Assembly (NCBI RefSeq): GCF_002153425.1
Contig: NZ_KZ119600.1
Coordinates: 4,780,100 to 4,812,324 of the forward strand
DNA length: 32,225 nucleotides
DNA from: Litchfieldia alkalitelluris
Lineage (GTDB): Bacteria > Bacillota > Bacilli > Bacillales > Salisediminibacteriaceae
Direction: 5' to 3'
Shown: positions 18,571-28,250 of the stretch, piece by piece
Layout: the number at the start of each line of letters is the position of its first letter
How positions within the stretch are numbered: position 1 is the stretch's first letter
Translations under genes and position numbers: made by a program
The notes under the pieces: generated by a model
Seen by the model: the letters and a program-made list of their open reading frames with translations, nothing else
Told to the model about the DNA's origin: nothing
Databases searched by the model: none

Positions 18571-18593
18571 ATTACTTTTATGTCTGTTTTTAT

Positions 18594-18608
18594 TATTTTC
18601 AGAAAATA
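18594..18608 (+). promoter_or_regulatory. CodY-binding box in the leader of operon 2
   Basis: TATTTTCAGAAAATA matches the CodY consensus at 13 of 15 positions and is a perfect palindrome around the central base. It lies 24-38 nt downstream of the presumed -10 and 20 nt before the first start codon, a position suited to a repressor or roadblock. Confidence 0.65.
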
Positions 18609-18627
18609 TCGAGGGGTATGATATCCT

Positions 18628-19638
18628 ATGAGTAATAGAGAACCATTATTAGAGATTAAGAATCTACACACAGGTTTTGATATAGACGGGAAAACTTATC
18701 ATGCAGTTAAGGATGTTTCCTTTGATGTTAAGCCTAAAGAAGTAGTGTGTGTCGTAGGTGAATCTGGATGTGGAAAAAGTGTTATGTCTTTATCCATTAT
18801 GGATTTACTACCAAAACACAACGGTAAAATAGATAAGGGACAAATCCTATATAAAGGTAAGGATCTTGTACCATTAAATACAAAAGAAATGAACAAAATT
18901 CGTGGTAAAGATATTAGTATGATCTTCCAGGAACCGATGACGGCGTTAAACCCAGTACTAACAATCGGATTCCAGATGGATGAAGTTTTAGTAAACCATA
19001 CTAAAATACCAAAAGAAGAAATACGTAAAAAATCTGTATCATTACTAAATCAAGTTGGAATTTCACGAGCGGAGCAGATTGTGCACGAGTATCCACACCA
19101 GTTATCAGGTGGGATGAGACAGCGTGTAATGATTGCCATGGCGATTGCATGTCAACCTCAACTTCTTATAGCAGATGAGCCAACTACAGCGTTAGACGTA
19201 ACAGTACAGGCCCAAATTCTTGAATTAATTGGAAAAATCCAAGATGAAGTTGGGATGGCTGTGTTGTTAATTACACATGACTTAGGTGTAGTTGCTGAAA
19301 TGGCTGACCGTGTGGTTGTAATGTATGCAGGTCAAGTGGTGGAGCAGTCTAACGTAGATAATATATTCTATAATCCAAAACACCCTTACACGAAATCACT
19401 TCTAAGCTCTATTCCAAGAATGGAAGAAGAAGTGGAAGTTTTAAATACTATTAAAGGAATTGTTCCTTCATTAAAGAACATGCCAGAAGCGGGATGTCGA
19501 TTTGTGGATCGTTGTCCTGAGGCAATGCCTGAATGTAGAAAAATTACTCCGCGATTAGGAGAGACAGAAAAAGATCATTCTGTTAGATGTATTCTATATG
19601 ATGCGAGCCATCCTGATAAAGCGGAGGTGCAATCATGA
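18628..19638 (+). CDS. Oligopeptide ABC transporter ATPase, OppD/AppD type (operon 2)
   Basis: The first gene of the second D-F-A-B-C operon. The 336-aa protein has Walker A GESGCGKS (44-51), a Q-loop in FQEPMTALNP, signature LSGGMRQR, Walker B LLIADEPTTALD and H-loop THD. The C-terminal HPYTKSLLSS motif is followed by a Cys-bearing tail. It is clearly a paralogue of the operon 1 D protein, with a diverged C-terminal tail and a Cys in the P-loop (GCGKS against GSGKS). GAGGGG lies 11-12 nt before ATG 18628. The stop codon overlaps the next ATG (ATGA), indicating translational coupling. Confidence 0.92.
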   Translation: MSNREPLLEIKNLHTGFDIDGKTYHAVKDVSFDVKPKEVVCVVGESGCGKSVMSLSIMDLLPKHNGKIDKGQILYKGKDLVPLNTKEMNKIRGKDISMIFQEPMTALNPVLTIGFQMDEVLVNHTKIPKEEIRKKSVSLLNQVGISRAEQIVHEYPHQLSGGMRQRVMIAMAIACQPQLLIADEPTTALDVTVQAQILELIGKIQDEVGMAVLLITHDLGVVAEMADRVVVMYAGQVVEQSNVDNIFYNPKHPYTKSLLSSIPRMEEEVEVLNTIKGIVPSLKNMPEAGCRFVDRCPEAMPECRKITPRLGETEKDHSVRCILYDASHPDKAEVQS

Positions 19639-20624
19639 GCCAAGAAACTAAAAAACAATCCGAGCATTTATTGCAAGTAGAAAACTTAAGAAAATATTAT
19701 CCAGTTCGTGGTGGCTTTTTCCGCAGAAAAATAGGAGATGTAAAAGCTGTTGATAGAATTTCCCTTGAATTAAAACGTGGGGAAACGTTCGGTTTAGTTG
19801 GAGAATCTGGTTGTGGTAAGTCTACAGCTGGAAGAACAATCACTCGACTCTTTAAACCTACAGATGGAAAAATCATATTCGAAGGTAGAGATATTACGAA
19901 CCTTTCAGGAAGCCAACTTAGAAATATAAGAAAAGATATTCAAATGGTATTCCAAGACCCTTATGCATCATTAAATCCTAAAATGATGGTAGGGAGTATC
20001 GTTTCTGAACCACTATTAAACTACGGCTTGGGTTCTGAGAAGAAACTGAAAAATGAAGTAATGGAATTATTGACTAAAGTAGGATTACCAGAAGATGCTT
20101 ATTATAAATATCCACACGAATTTTCTGGCGGTCAACGTCAACGTATTGGTATTGCGAGAGCATTGGCTCTAAAGCCAAAACTCATCGTTGCAGACGAACC
20201 AGTTTCAGCTTTAGATGTATCTGTACAATCTCAAGTTTTAAACTTACTAAAGAGTCTTCAAAAAGAGTTTGATCTAACTCTATTGTTTATTGCTCATGAT
20301 TTAAGTGTTGTAAAACATATGAGTGATCGCATTGGAGTTATGTATTTAGGGAACCTGGTGGAAGTAGCGGCTGCAGATGAAATTTATAGAAATCCAAAGC
20401 ATCCATATACTCAAGCATTAATTTCAGCTATCCCTCAACCAGATCCTAGAAATAAAAGTGAAAGAATCATTTTAACAGGAGATGTCCCAAGTCCGCAAAA
20501 TCCGCCGACAGGATGTCCTTTCCACCCTCGTTGTCCTGAGGCTATGCCTGAGTGTAGCGAGAAGAGACCTCACTTAAAGGAGGTGAAAGAGGAACACAGA
20601 GTGTCATGTTTGCTTTATGAATGA
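19635..20624 (+). CDS. Oligopeptide ABC transporter ATPase, OppF/AppF type (operon 2)
   Basis: The second ATPase of operon 2, 329 aa. It has Walker A GESGCGKST (56-64), Q-loop FQDPYASLNP, signature FSGGQRQR, Walker B LIVADEPVSALD, H-loop AHD and the C-terminal HPYTQALIS with Cys residues. It overlaps the D gene by 4 bp, with GCGGAGGTG before the ATG. The N-terminal LRKYYPVRGGFF marks the F type. It is followed after 41 nt by the binding-protein gene. Confidence 0.92.
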   Translation: MSQETKKQSEHLLQVENLRKYYPVRGGFFRRKIGDVKAVDRISLELKRGETFGLVGESGCGKSTAGRTITRLFKPTDGKIIFEGRDITNLSGSQLRNIRKDIQMVFQDPYASLNPKMMVGSIVSEPLLNYGLGSEKKLKNEVMELLTKVGLPEDAYYKYPHEFSGGQRQRIGIARALALKPKLIVADEPVSALDVSVQSQVLNLLKSLQKEFDLTLLFIAHDLSVVKHMSDRIGVMYLGNLVEVAAADEIYRNPKHPYTQALISAIPQPDPRNKSERIILTGDVPSPQNPPTGCPFHPRCPEAMPECSEKRPHLKEVKEEHRVSCLLYE

Positions 20625-20665
20625 TCAAATTAGGTGCTTACTAAACATTAGGGGGAATTACTAAG

Positions 20666-22462
20666 ATGAAAAAATCACTATTATTGTTACTTGCAATGCT
20701 ACTTGCTGTATCCTTACTAGTAGTAGCTTGTGGCGGAGACGATGAAGAGCCTGCGGATACAGATACAGGCGAAACTGATGTAGATGACACTGATGACACT
20801 GACGAAGCTGATGATACTGACGAAGCAGCAGAAAGTGATGTTCCTCAAGGTGGAACAGTTACTTATGGTTTCACACAGCCGTTTGCTGGTGTTTTTGACT
20901 ATGCTCACTATGAAGGGCAAGATGATTCACTAGTATTAGGTTTGTTCCACGACACACTATTATCAACTGCAGAAGATCTTAGCACAATTGACCATGCTGC
21001 AGAGTACGAAGTTTCAGAAGATGGTTTAACGGTTACTCTTACAATCCAAGAAGGAATTCTTTGGCATGATGGTAGTGAGTTAACAGTTGATGACATGATC
21101 TATACTTGGCAAGTTATCGCTCACCCAGACTACGAAGGTCCAAGAACTTCCAATGGAGAAATGATCGTAGGTTTTGAAGATGTGAAAAACTTAGAAGATT
21201 ATGATCCACTTCCAGTACATGAGTTAGAAGGGGTAACAAAAGTTAACGACTATACTGTAGAAGTACAAGTTAACCAAGTTTCACCTAACACAGTTGCTAA
21301 CTTATGGACGAATCCTTCTCCAAGTAATCATTATGAAGGAATTCCTGTTGCAGACCTAATGGATGCTGATGAAGTTCGTCGTAATCCAGTTGGTTTTGGT
21401 CCATTTAAAGTAACAAACGTCGTTCCTGGTGAAATGGTTGAAATGGAACGATTTGATGACTACTGGCAAGGTGCACCTAACCTAGATGGTGTTGTTTACC
21501 GTGTAGTAGACGGCGCAATGGGTGCTGAATTAGTTCAACAAGGTGAAGTAGATATTCTTGAGATCCAACCAGGTCAAGCGGTACAGCTTGAAGGAAATCC
21601 AGATGTACAAGTTTTAGAATATGAAAGACTTTCTTACAGCTACATTGGATTCAAGCTTGGTCACTGGGATGGTGAGCAAGTTGTAATGGATAATCCTAAA
21701 TTTGAAGACGTACGTGTACGTCAAGCATTTGCTTACGCATTAGACCGTCAAGGTATGATTGATTCTTTCAGTGATGGTTATGGTGTTGTAATCAACGCAC
21801 CAGAAGCAGTTATTAGCTGGGCATATCCAGATGAGTCTTCTTTAATTCAGTATGATACTGATGATAGAGAAGCTGACATTGCAAAAGCAAACGAATTACT
21901 TGATGAAGCTGGTTATGATCAAAGAGATGCTGATGGCTGGCGTTTAGATCCTAATGGTGAAGAATTCACTGTTAACTTCATGGCGATGAGTGGATCTGAT
22001 ATTTCTGAGCCACGTGCACAATATATTGTTCAAAACCTTCAAGATGTAGGAGTTAATGCTCGCTTACAAGATGGTCAGTTGTTCGAATTTAACTTATTCT
22101 ATGATTTAGTAGAAGAAGATGATCCAGACATCGACCTATTCATGGGTGCATGGGGATTAGCAGCAGACCCAGATCCAAGTGGTCTTTGGAGACAAAATGA
22201 CTTCTGGAACTTCCCAAGATGGTACTCTGACTTATCTGAAGAGTTAATCGTAAGAGGTTTAAGTGAAGAAGCGTTAGACTTTGATTACCGTAAAGAGGTT
22301 TACCAAGAGTGGCACCAACACATCAACGAAGAACTACCTTTAATTCCATTATTCGGACCAACTGGTGTTTATGCTGTTGATGGAAATGTACAAAATGTTC
22401 AACCATTCTTAAGTAGTGCGGTATATAACCCACACTTATGGTACAGAACTGACGTAGAGTAA
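20666..22462 (+). CDS. Peptide-binding lipoprotein (SBP family 5), operon 2
   Basis: The surface receptor of the second transporter, 598 aa. The lipobox LVVAC places the lipidated Cys at 22. An Asp/Glu/Thr-rich linker of about 35 residues follows, then PQGGTVTYGF, where the binding domain begins. Family-5 features include WHDGSELTVDDMIYTW, VGFGPFKV and VRQAFAYALDRQGM. GGGGGAATT precedes ATG 20666. Codon use here looks more GC-tolerant than in operon 1 genes, with frequent GTA/GTT Val and CCA Pro, which may hint at high expression; this is an impression only. The bound ligand is unknown. Confidence 0.93.
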   Translation: MKKSLLLLLAMLLAVSLLVVACGGDDEEPADTDTGETDVDDTDDTDEADDTDEAAESDVPQGGTVTYGFTQPFAGVFDYAHYEGQDDSLVLGLFHDTLLSTAEDLSTIDHAAEYEVSEDGLTVTLTIQEGILWHDGSELTVDDMIYTWQVIAHPDYEGPRTSNGEMIVGFEDVKNLEDYDPLPVHELEGVTKVNDYTVEVQVNQVSPNTVANLWTNPSPSNHYEGIPVADLMDADEVRRNPVGFGPFKVTNVVPGEMVEMERFDDYWQGAPNLDGVVYRVVDGAMGAELVQQGEVDILEIQPGQAVQLEGNPDVQVLEYERLSYSYIGFKLGHWDGEQVVMDNPKFEDVRVRQAFAYALDRQGMIDSFSDGYGVVINAPEAVISWAYPDESSLIQYDTDDREADIAKANELLDEAGYDQRDADGWRLDPNGEEFTVNFMAMSGSDISEPRAQYIVQNLQDVGVNARLQDGQLFEFNLFYDLVEEDDPDIDLFMGAWGLAADPDPSGLWRQNDFWNFPRWYSDLSEELIVRGLSEEALDFDYRKEVYQEWHQHINEELPLIPLFGPTGVYAVDGNVQNVQPFLSSAVYNPHLWYRTDVE

Positions 22463-22481
22463 GATCTTTTATCGAAAACAG

Positions 22482-22500
22482 TTGTTTAAATGTTAAACAA
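22482..22500 (+). promoter_or_regulatory. Inverted repeat before the operon 2 permease genes
   Basis: TTGTTTAA-ATG-TTAAACAA is a perfect 8-bp inverted repeat whose right arm runs into the ribosome-binding site AAGGAGAG. No T-run follows. It occupies the same place (after the receptor gene) as the GC-rich hairpin of operon 1 and may tune permease translation or protect the receptor mRNA end. Confidence 0.5.
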
Positions 22501-22515
22501 GGAGAGAAATGATCA

Positions 22516-23481
22516 ATGTTAATATACACATTAAGAAGAATACTCATCATGATTCCGATTTTGGTCATGATCTCCATTGTGGTATTCACCCTGGCATTAG
22601 CTATGCCAGGGGATGCCCTTTCTGGGCAAATCGACCCCGCTAATTCAAATCCGGAATATATTGCGGAAATGAGAGATAGATTAGGTTTAAATGACCCTGT
22701 ACATGTTCAATACGCACGATGGGCTGGGAATGTGCTACAGTGGGATTTTGGACGATCTTACAATCGTAAAATGCCAGTTACTGAGTTAATAGGTCAGAGA
22801 CTGCCCAACACCATATTGTTATCTGTCATGTCAATGATCATAACGTATATATTGGCATTCTTTATGGGGAGATATGCAGGTCGACACCCATATACCATCG
22901 GAGATTATGGAATTCAAGGTTTAAATTATTTAATGCTCGCAGTTCCAAGTTTTGTTGCAGCAATTTTTGCCATTTTCTTTTTCTCATTCCAATTAGGATG
23001 GTTCCCTGCAACAGGGAGTATTGGTTCAGGAATTCAGCCTGGGACAATGGAATTCTGGCTCAGTAAATTAAAGCACACAGCATTACCAGCTTTAGTTTTA
23101 GGGATGCTGACTACTGCAAGCTACACGCAATTCTTACGAAATGATATTATTGAAAGCTCACAAAAAGATTATGTGCGTACTGCACGCGCAAAAGGTACTG
23201 CTGAAAATGCTATTTACAACAAGCATATTTTGAGAAACTCCATTATTCCAATTGTAACTTTATTTGGATTTGATATTGCTAGTATTATTGGTGGTTCAGT
23301 TATTATTGAAACAGTTTTTGGATTCCCTGGAATTGGAGAGTTATTCATTAGTTCTATAACAAACAGAGACTCTTCCGTCGTACTTGCAATTACACTGATG
23401 CTTTCAGTTGCTACATTAGTTGGTAACTTAATTGCAGATTTAGTGTATGGACTTGTCGATCCAAGGATCAGGGTAGAATAG
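22516..23481 (+). CDS. Peptide ABC transporter permease, OppB/AppB type (operon 2)
   Basis: A channel subunit of 321 aa, the same length as its operon 1 paralogue. The first membrane helix is near 9-30 (MIPILVMISIVVFTLA). The RLGLNDPVHVQYARW loop, the EAA motif YVRTARAKGT and the C-terminus LVDPRIRVE are typical. AAGGAGAG precedes ATG 22516. The C-type permease follows after 15 nt. Confidence 0.93.
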   Translation: MLIYTLRRILIMIPILVMISIVVFTLALAMPGDALSGQIDPANSNPEYIAEMRDRLGLNDPVHVQYARWAGNVLQWDFGRSYNRKMPVTELIGQRLPNTILLSVMSMIITYILAFFMGRYAGRHPYTIGDYGIQGLNYLMLAVPSFVAAIFAIFFFSFQLGWFPATGSIGSGIQPGTMEFWLSKLKHTALPALVLGMLTTASYTQFLRNDIIESSQKDYVRTARAKGTAENAIYNKHILRNSIIPIVTLFGFDIASIIGGSVIIETVFGFPGIGELFISSITNRDSSVVLAITLMLSVATLVGNLIADLVYGLVDPRIRVE

Positions 23482-23496
23482 GGGGGATATGAGGTT

Positions 23497-24399
23497 ATGT
23501 CAGCAATGGATAATCAACAAGCAGAGCGTTTAGAGAAAATAGCCAAAAAACAGTCCCCGTGGGCAATAGCAAGAAGAAAACTGTTAAGAAATAAACTAGC
23601 CATGATTAGTTTAATATTTCTAGTAACTGTTATTATTTTATCATTTTTGGCGCCTTTTATTGCACCATTTGATCCGATTCGAGTAGATCCTATGAATCGT
23701 AATATATCACCTGGTGGAGCTCATTTGTTAGGGACTGATGCCGCTGGTAGAGATGTTTGGACACTATTGTTATATGGTGGTAGAACTTCACTAACTATCG
23801 GTTTTGTTTGTATGGCGTTAGTTATATCAATAGGGACTGTTGTTGGATCAATCGCAGGATTCTATGGTGGTTGGGTTGATGCTGTTCTCATGCGTTTTAC
23901 TGATTTTGTAATGAACTTCCCTTTCTTAGTCTTTGTTATCGTACTAGCTTCCATTTTCCGTGAAGCGGGGATTTGGGCATTAGTACTTGTAATCAGTGCA
24001 CTTGGTTGGACGGGTGCAGCAAGGGTAGTACGTAGTAAAACTATGTCTGAGAAGGAAAATGAATATGTTATGGCAGCTATTTCAATTGGTGGTACACCAT
24101 TTAAAGTCATACGTAAACATTTACTTCCAAACGTTATGACAACAATTATTGTACAGGCTACTTTATTGTTAGCTGTTATGATTGTTGCAGAAACATCATT
24201 AAGTTTCTTAGGTTTTGGTGTGCCTTCAGGTACTCCAAGTTGGGGGAACATGATGCAAGAAGCAAGACAACCACACGTTATTAGAACAATGTGGTGGATC
24301 TGGGTACCTCCAGCAATGGCAATTACTTTGACTATACTTTCAATCAACTTTATTGGTGAAGGTATTAAGGATGCATTTAATCCAAAATCTGCAAGGTAA
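23497..24399 (+). CDS. Peptide ABC transporter permease, OppC/AppC type (operon 2)
   Basis: The second channel subunit, 300 aa. It has a charged N-terminus of about 35 residues, then a membrane helix, the GTDAAGRDVWTLLLYGGR segment, further helices, the EAA loop (YVMAAISIGGTPFKV) and the conserved end GEGIKDAFNPK. GGGGGGATATGAGG precedes ATG 23497. It ends operon 2. The stop codon overlaps an inverted repeat (24398-24434). Confidence 0.93.
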   Translation: MSAMDNQQAERLEKIAKKQSPWAIARRKLLRNKLAMISLIFLVTVIILSFLAPFIAPFDPIRVDPMNRNISPGGAHLLGTDAAGRDVWTLLLYGGRTSLTIGFVCMALVISIGTVVGSIAGFYGGWVDAVLMRFTDFVMNFPFLVFVIVLASIFREAGIWALVLVISALGWTGAARVVRSKTMSEKENEYVMAAISIGGTPFKVIRKHLLPNVMTTIIVQATLLLAVMIVAETSLSFLGFGVPSGTPSWGNMMQEARQPHVIRTMWWIWVPPAMAITLTILSINFIGEGIKDAFNPKSAR

Positions 24400-24434
24400 G
24401 CTTACATAGCCTGTCATAGCTATTGTGTAAGCTT
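24398..24434. repeat. Inverted repeat at the end of operon 2
   Basis: AAGCTTACA and TGTAAGCTT form a 9-bp stem, with a further AG/CT pair after a bulge, around an ~19-nt loop. It starts inside the stop codon of the last permease gene. No T-run follows, so it may protect the mRNA end rather than terminate. Confidence 0.5.
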
Positions 24435-24491
24435 ATCCATTAGTAATGGCATGTTATGTATTCTAATCGTTGCGTGATTTATGTATTTTAC

Positions 24492-24529
24492 GGTACATTG
24501 GCTTATATATGAGCTAATGTACCTTTTTT
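24492..24529 (+). terminator. Terminator of transporter operon 2
   Basis: A 14-bp stem with two G-U pairs (GGTACATTGGCTTA / TGAGCTAATGTACC), a short AT loop and six T residues. It lies about 90 nt after the last permease gene. Confidence 0.85.
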
Positions 24530-24620
24530 CATCACTAAAAGTTTGTAATAGACGTGGTTTTTGCTTAAAATTTAATTAAAGGATTGATGATGTCAAAAAT
24601 TTCAAAGATGTAAAAGGTGA

Positions 24621-25121
<501 letters not shown>

Positions 25122-25146
25122 ATATCAATAAAGGGGAGTAAATAGA

Positions 25147-25305
25147 ATGAGACCAAACCAAATCTCGCTAGAAACAGCGAAAATGATATCTGAAAAGTTA
25201 AAGATGCCTATTGAGCATGTGATGCATACTCCACCACATATATTAATGGAGAAGCTGAAAAGGGTAGAAGAAGCTGCTGCAGACAAAAACCAAGAAGATA
25301 AATAA
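25147..25305 (+). CDS. Small YycC-like protein
   Basis: A 52-aa open frame beginning MRPNQISLETAKMISEKL with a proper ribosome-binding site (AAAGGGGAG) 6-7 nt before the ATG. It carries the PIEHVMHTPPHILMEKL core that recalls the YycC family of Bacillus as I remember it; no function is known for that family. There is no signal peptide or membrane segment. It lies 25 nt after tadA in the same direction and is probably co-transcribed with it. In B. subtilis yycC is located elsewhere, so the placement differs. Confidence 0.75.
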   Translation: MRPNQISLETAKMISEKLKMPIEHVMHTPPHILMEKLKRVEEAAADKNQEDK

Positions 25306-25347
25306 TTACGTGGAGGAAAGGACTCCCACTTTTTCCATAACCCACAC

Positions 25348-25376
25348 TTGCATTTAGGACAAAAACAATCTATACT
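25348..25376 (+). promoter_or_regulatory. Promoter of the SRP RNA gene
   Basis: TTGCAT (25348-25353), a 17-nt spacer and TATACT (25371-25376). Transcription would start near 25383, giving a leader of about 39 nt before the mature RNA. The leader contains a hairpin (GTGCATTG / CGATGCAC). This fits the known RNase III-processed precursor of Bacillus scRNA. Confidence 0.65.
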
Positions 25377-25421
25377 TGGTTGTGCATTGTTAAAAGCGAT
25401 GCACTAAATTCATTTATAACT

Positions 25422-25692
25422 TTGCCGTGCTAAGCGGGGAGGTAGCGGTGCCCTGTACTCGCAATCCGCTATAGCGAGGCCGAATCCTCTCTCGAGGTTT
25501 TAGTATTGTAAGGTCTGACCTAAGTAAGTGGTGTTGACGATTGGGTTCTACGCAACGGAAACCTGTGAACCCTGTCAGGTCCGGAAGGAAGCAGCAGTAA
25601 GCAGTCCTTTCCGTGTGCCGTAGAGTCGCCTGGTCCGAGCTAACTGCTTAGGTAACGCTTATGATACTTTAATCGACAGAAGGTGCACGGCA
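25422..25692 (+). ncRNA. ffs: Signal recognition particle RNA (large Bacillus scRNA type)
   Basis: The RNA scaffold of SRP, which binds Ffh and targets nascent membrane proteins to the membrane. The length is about 270 nt, as in the Bacillus form with an Alu domain. The start (GCCGTGCTAAGCGGGGAGG) pairs with the end (GGTGCACGGC). The conserved Ffh-binding S-domain motif is clear at about 25577-25608 (GTCAGGTCCGGAAGGAAGC, then AGCAGTAAG). It sits just before dnaX, the same order as in B. subtilis. The ends are estimated to within a few nucleotides. Confidence 0.95.
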
Positions 25693-25710
25693 TTTATAAA
25701 TATATTATTG

Positions 25711-25739
25711 AAGCTGTCTTTCATAGAGACAGCTTTTTT
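25711..25739 (+). terminator. SRP RNA terminator
   Basis: A perfect 9-10-bp stem (AAGCTGTCT / AGACAGCTT), a short loop and a run of T residues, about 20 nt after the mature RNA end. Confidence 0.92.
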
Positions 25740-25797
25740 AATACATAAAAATAGTAGTAATAGAAACTAATTTTTCTTTACAAAAATGATAATCGTT

Positions 25798-25826
25798 TTG
25801 AATTTAACTATATGAATCGGTATAAT
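25798..25826 (+). promoter_or_regulatory. Promoter of the dnaX operon
   Basis: TTGAAT (25798-25803), a 17-nt spacer and a perfect TATAAT (25821-25826), a strong sigma-A promoter about 150 nt before dnaX. The leader between has no recognised regulatory structure. Confidence 0.75.
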
Positions 25827-25984
25827 AGGAATGAGTTCTTTACTTTGTTAAGATTTTGAAAGATTATTTTTTTTAAAAGTATGGTTTGTTATTATTGTTA
25901 GCTTTATTATCCATCATAAATATAATACCCCCTATTACAGAAGAGTACTTTTGTAATTTGTGAGAGAAAGAAAGGGTGCGCCAC

Positions 25985-27703
25985 ATGAGTTATCAAGCGC
26001 TATATAGGGTATGGCGGCCGAAGTGTCTATCTGATGTAGTAGGCCAGGAGCATATTACAAAAACCTTGAAAAATGCTTTAATACAAGAAAAATTATCACA
26101 TGCTTATTTGTTTACAGGTCCTAGGGGTACAGGGAAAACAAGTGCTGCCAAAATTGTAGCAAAAGCGATCAACTGTGAAAATGCACCTGTTGAAGAGCCT
26201 TGCAATAACTGTCGAGCGTGCCGTGGAATTTCAGATGGCTCTATAGTAGATGTGATGGAAATTGATGCTGCCAGTAATAACGGTGTTGATGAGATTAGAG
26301 ATATTCGTGATAAAGTAAAATTCGCTCCTAGTTCCGTAAAATATAAGGTTTATATTATTGATGAGGTTCACATGTTATCTACTGGTGCATTTAATGCATT
26401 ATTAAAAACTTTAGAGGAGCCTCCTCGCCACGTTATCTTTATATTAGCAACAACAGAACCACATAAAATACCGTTAACAATTATTTCTCGATGCCAACGG
26501 TTTGATTTCAAGCGTATTAGCGCCCATGCAATGATAGATAGAATGAAGGAGATAATTAATTCTTCCTCCATAAAAGTTGATGAAGATGCCCTTTCCATGA
26601 TTGCAAGAGTATCAGAAGGGGGCATGAGGGATGCATTAAGTCTTCTCGATCAGGCCATATCTTATGCAGATGATGTGGTTCGAATGGATGATGTTTTATC
26701 TATAACAGGTGCCGTATCTCAACAATTATTATATGATGTAGCAAATGCACTAAATAATAGTGATGTTGCGAAAGGTCTAACAGCCGTCGATACAATTATT
26801 CGAGATGGTAAGGATCCAAATCGCTTTTTAGAAGATCTCATTTTTCTCTATAGAGATGTCTTGATGTACAAGGCAGCACCACAATTAGATGAGGTGAAAG
26901 ATAGGCTAGCTCTAGATGAGAACTTTCAACAAATAGCTGACCAATTAGAGAATGCTTGGATATATGAAGTAATGGAAATGCTAAATAGGTTTCAGCAGGA
27001 AATGAAATGGTCCAGTCATCCTAAAGTTTTCTTAGAAATGTTTATCGTTCAAGTTTGTCACATGTCTAGTAGTGGTACTTCTGCTACCGTTAGCTTAGAT
27101 CAAAATGAAACCATTCAGCTATTATTGAAACGGGTAAATGAGCTAGAGGCATCAGTGAAACGAATGTCCGAGTCGGGATATTCAGCAAATGGAAACACTT
27201 CAGATACTCAAGTGTCTGAACCAAGTAGGGGTAAACCTCGCCCTATACAAGCTAGTGGAAAAAGCCGTGTACAAATTAGTAGAGTGAAAGGCATGCTTCA
27301 ACGTGCTAGTAAGCAGCATCTACAGCAGTTAAATAGTCATTGGGCACAAGTAATGGAACAGGTAAAGCAACAAAGTGTACCTGCGTCAGCCTGGCTTAAT
27401 GACTCTAAACCAGTTGCTTGTTCAGATGGTGAATTTGTTTTAGCGTTTAAAAATGAGATGCACAGGGATATGATTGATGATAAATTCAGGGCCCTTGTTG
27501 AACAAACGGTCTCTACTATTTTACAGCGAACTATGACATTATCAGCTATACTAGAAAACCACTGGGAAGAAACAAAGGATGCATTTTTGAAACAACAAAA
27601 ATCCTCAGATGGAAATTCTGAACAAAAGGAAGAAGAAGAGAACCCCCTTGTACAAGAGGCTGTTAAGCTTTTTGGAGAGGATTTAGTAGAAATAAAAGAC
27701 TAA
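25985..27703 (+). CDS. dnaX: DNA polymerase III subunit tau
   Basis: The clamp-loader ATPase that connects polymerase and helicase at the fork. The 572-aa protein is close to B. subtilis DnaX (563). Walker A GPRGTGKT lies at 45-52. The zinc module has Cys64, Cys73, Cys76 and Cys79. Walker B is IIDEVHM (124-130), and sensor 1 and the arginine-finger SRC (TIISRCQRF) follow. The C-terminal domain from about 385 onward is variable and charged, as expected for the DnaE/DnaC-binding part. The frame opens at GTG 25976, but ATG 25985 is chosen because AAAGGG ends 9 nt before it. It is followed after 34 nt by ebfC/yaaK. I did not identify a programmed frameshift for a gamma form. Confidence 0.97.
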   Translation: MSYQALYRVWRPKCLSDVVGQEHITKTLKNALIQEKLSHAYLFTGPRGTGKTSAAKIVAKAINCENAPVEEPCNNCRACRGISDGSIVDVMEIDAASNNGVDEIRDIRDKVKFAPSSVKYKVYIIDEVHMLSTGAFNALLKTLEEPPRHVIFILATTEPHKIPLTIISRCQRFDFKRISAHAMIDRMKEIINSSSIKVDEDALSMIARVSEGGMRDALSLLDQAISYADDVVRMDDVLSITGAVSQQLLYDVANALNNSDVAKGLTAVDTIIRDGKDPNRFLEDLIFLYRDVLMYKAAPQLDEVKDRLALDENFQQIADQLENAWIYEVMEMLNRFQQEMKWSSHPKVFLEMFIVQVCHMSSSGTSATVSLDQNETIQLLLKRVNELEASVKRMSESGYSANGNTSDTQVSEPSRGKPRPIQASGKSRVQISRVKGMLQRASKQHLQQLNSHWAQVMEQVKQQSVPASAWLNDSKPVACSDGEFVLAFKNEMHRDMIDDKFRALVEQTVSTILQRTMTLSAILENHWEETKDAFLKQQKSSDGNSEQKEEEENPLVQEAVKLFGEDLVEIKD

Positions 27704-27737
27704 ATTAATTTTATATGAGGAAAGCGAGGAGTTATTA

Positions 27738-28049
27738 ATGAGAAACATGGGTAATATGATGAAGCAAATGCAAAAGATGCAAAAGGATATGGCGAAAGCA
27801 CAGGAGCAGTTAAAGGAAGAAACTGTGGAGGTAACAGTTGGTGGCGGCATGATTACTGTCGTGGCAAATGGTGAAAAGCAGATTCTTGATATTCAAATTA
27901 AAGAAGAAGTTGTAGATCCAGACGATATTGAAATGCTACAGGATCTAGTGTTAGCAGCAACAAATGAGGCACTAGCAAAAGTAGATGAGCTTGTTAATGA
28001 AAAAATGGGTAAATTCACTAAAGGAATGAATATTCCAGGAATGTTCTAA
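27738..28049 (+). CDS. yaaK: Nucleoid-associated protein, YbaB/EbfC family
   Basis: A 103-aa DNA-binding protein family that coats the nucleoid as a dimer. The N-terminal helix is rich in Met, Lys and Gln ([18 protein letters not shown]) and is followed by the conserved [21 protein letters not shown] strand region (in part: [14 protein letters not shown]). The length is typical of the family. Ribosome-binding site GCGAGGAG precedes ATG 27738. It lies between dnaX and recR, the same cluster found across many bacteria, and is co-transcribed with dnaX. Confidence 0.95.
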   Translation: MRNMGNMMKQMQKMQKDMAKAQEQLKEETVEVTVGGGMITVVANGEKQILDIQIKEEVVDPDDIEMLQDLVLAATNEALAKVDELVNEKMGKFTKGMNIPGMF

Positions 28050-28083
28050 TATCGTCCTTTAGGTAATAGGAAAAAATATGTTG

Positions 28084-28130
28084 AAGACTTGGTGATTCGT
28101 ATTTGTTTACTAATCGACCAGGTCTTTTCT
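28084..28130 (+). terminator. Terminator-like hairpin after yaaK
   Basis: AAGACTTGGTGATT pairs with AATCGACCAGGTCTT, with one bulged base and a G-U pair. The loop is about 15 nt and TTTTCTTT follows. It may reduce but not abolish read-through into recR; no clear promoter was found before recR. Confidence 0.65.
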
Positions 28131-28250
28131 TTATAAAAAATTTAGGATGCAGATCATATTTATTTGTACTATGATGATAGAAATGAACTAAAATAAGAGT
28201 GATGTAAAAAGAATGACGATTAATGGTATCTAGGAAAGGAAGACATAATC

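Larger units (their letters stand above)
18064..18627. other. AT-rich intergenic region before operon 2
   Basis: No coding region or RNA gene is recognised over about 560 bp. A short TA run lies near 18228-18240. Its last 90 bases carry the presumed promoter and CodY box of operon 2, annotated separately. Confidence 0.55.

Noticed and set aside
25786-25800. Fur-like box (TGATAAT-C-GTTTTGA) overlapping the dnaX -35.
   Set aside because: The left half is perfect but the right half matches at only 4 of 7 positions, and iron control of dnaX would be unexpected. Probably chance in AT-rich DNA.
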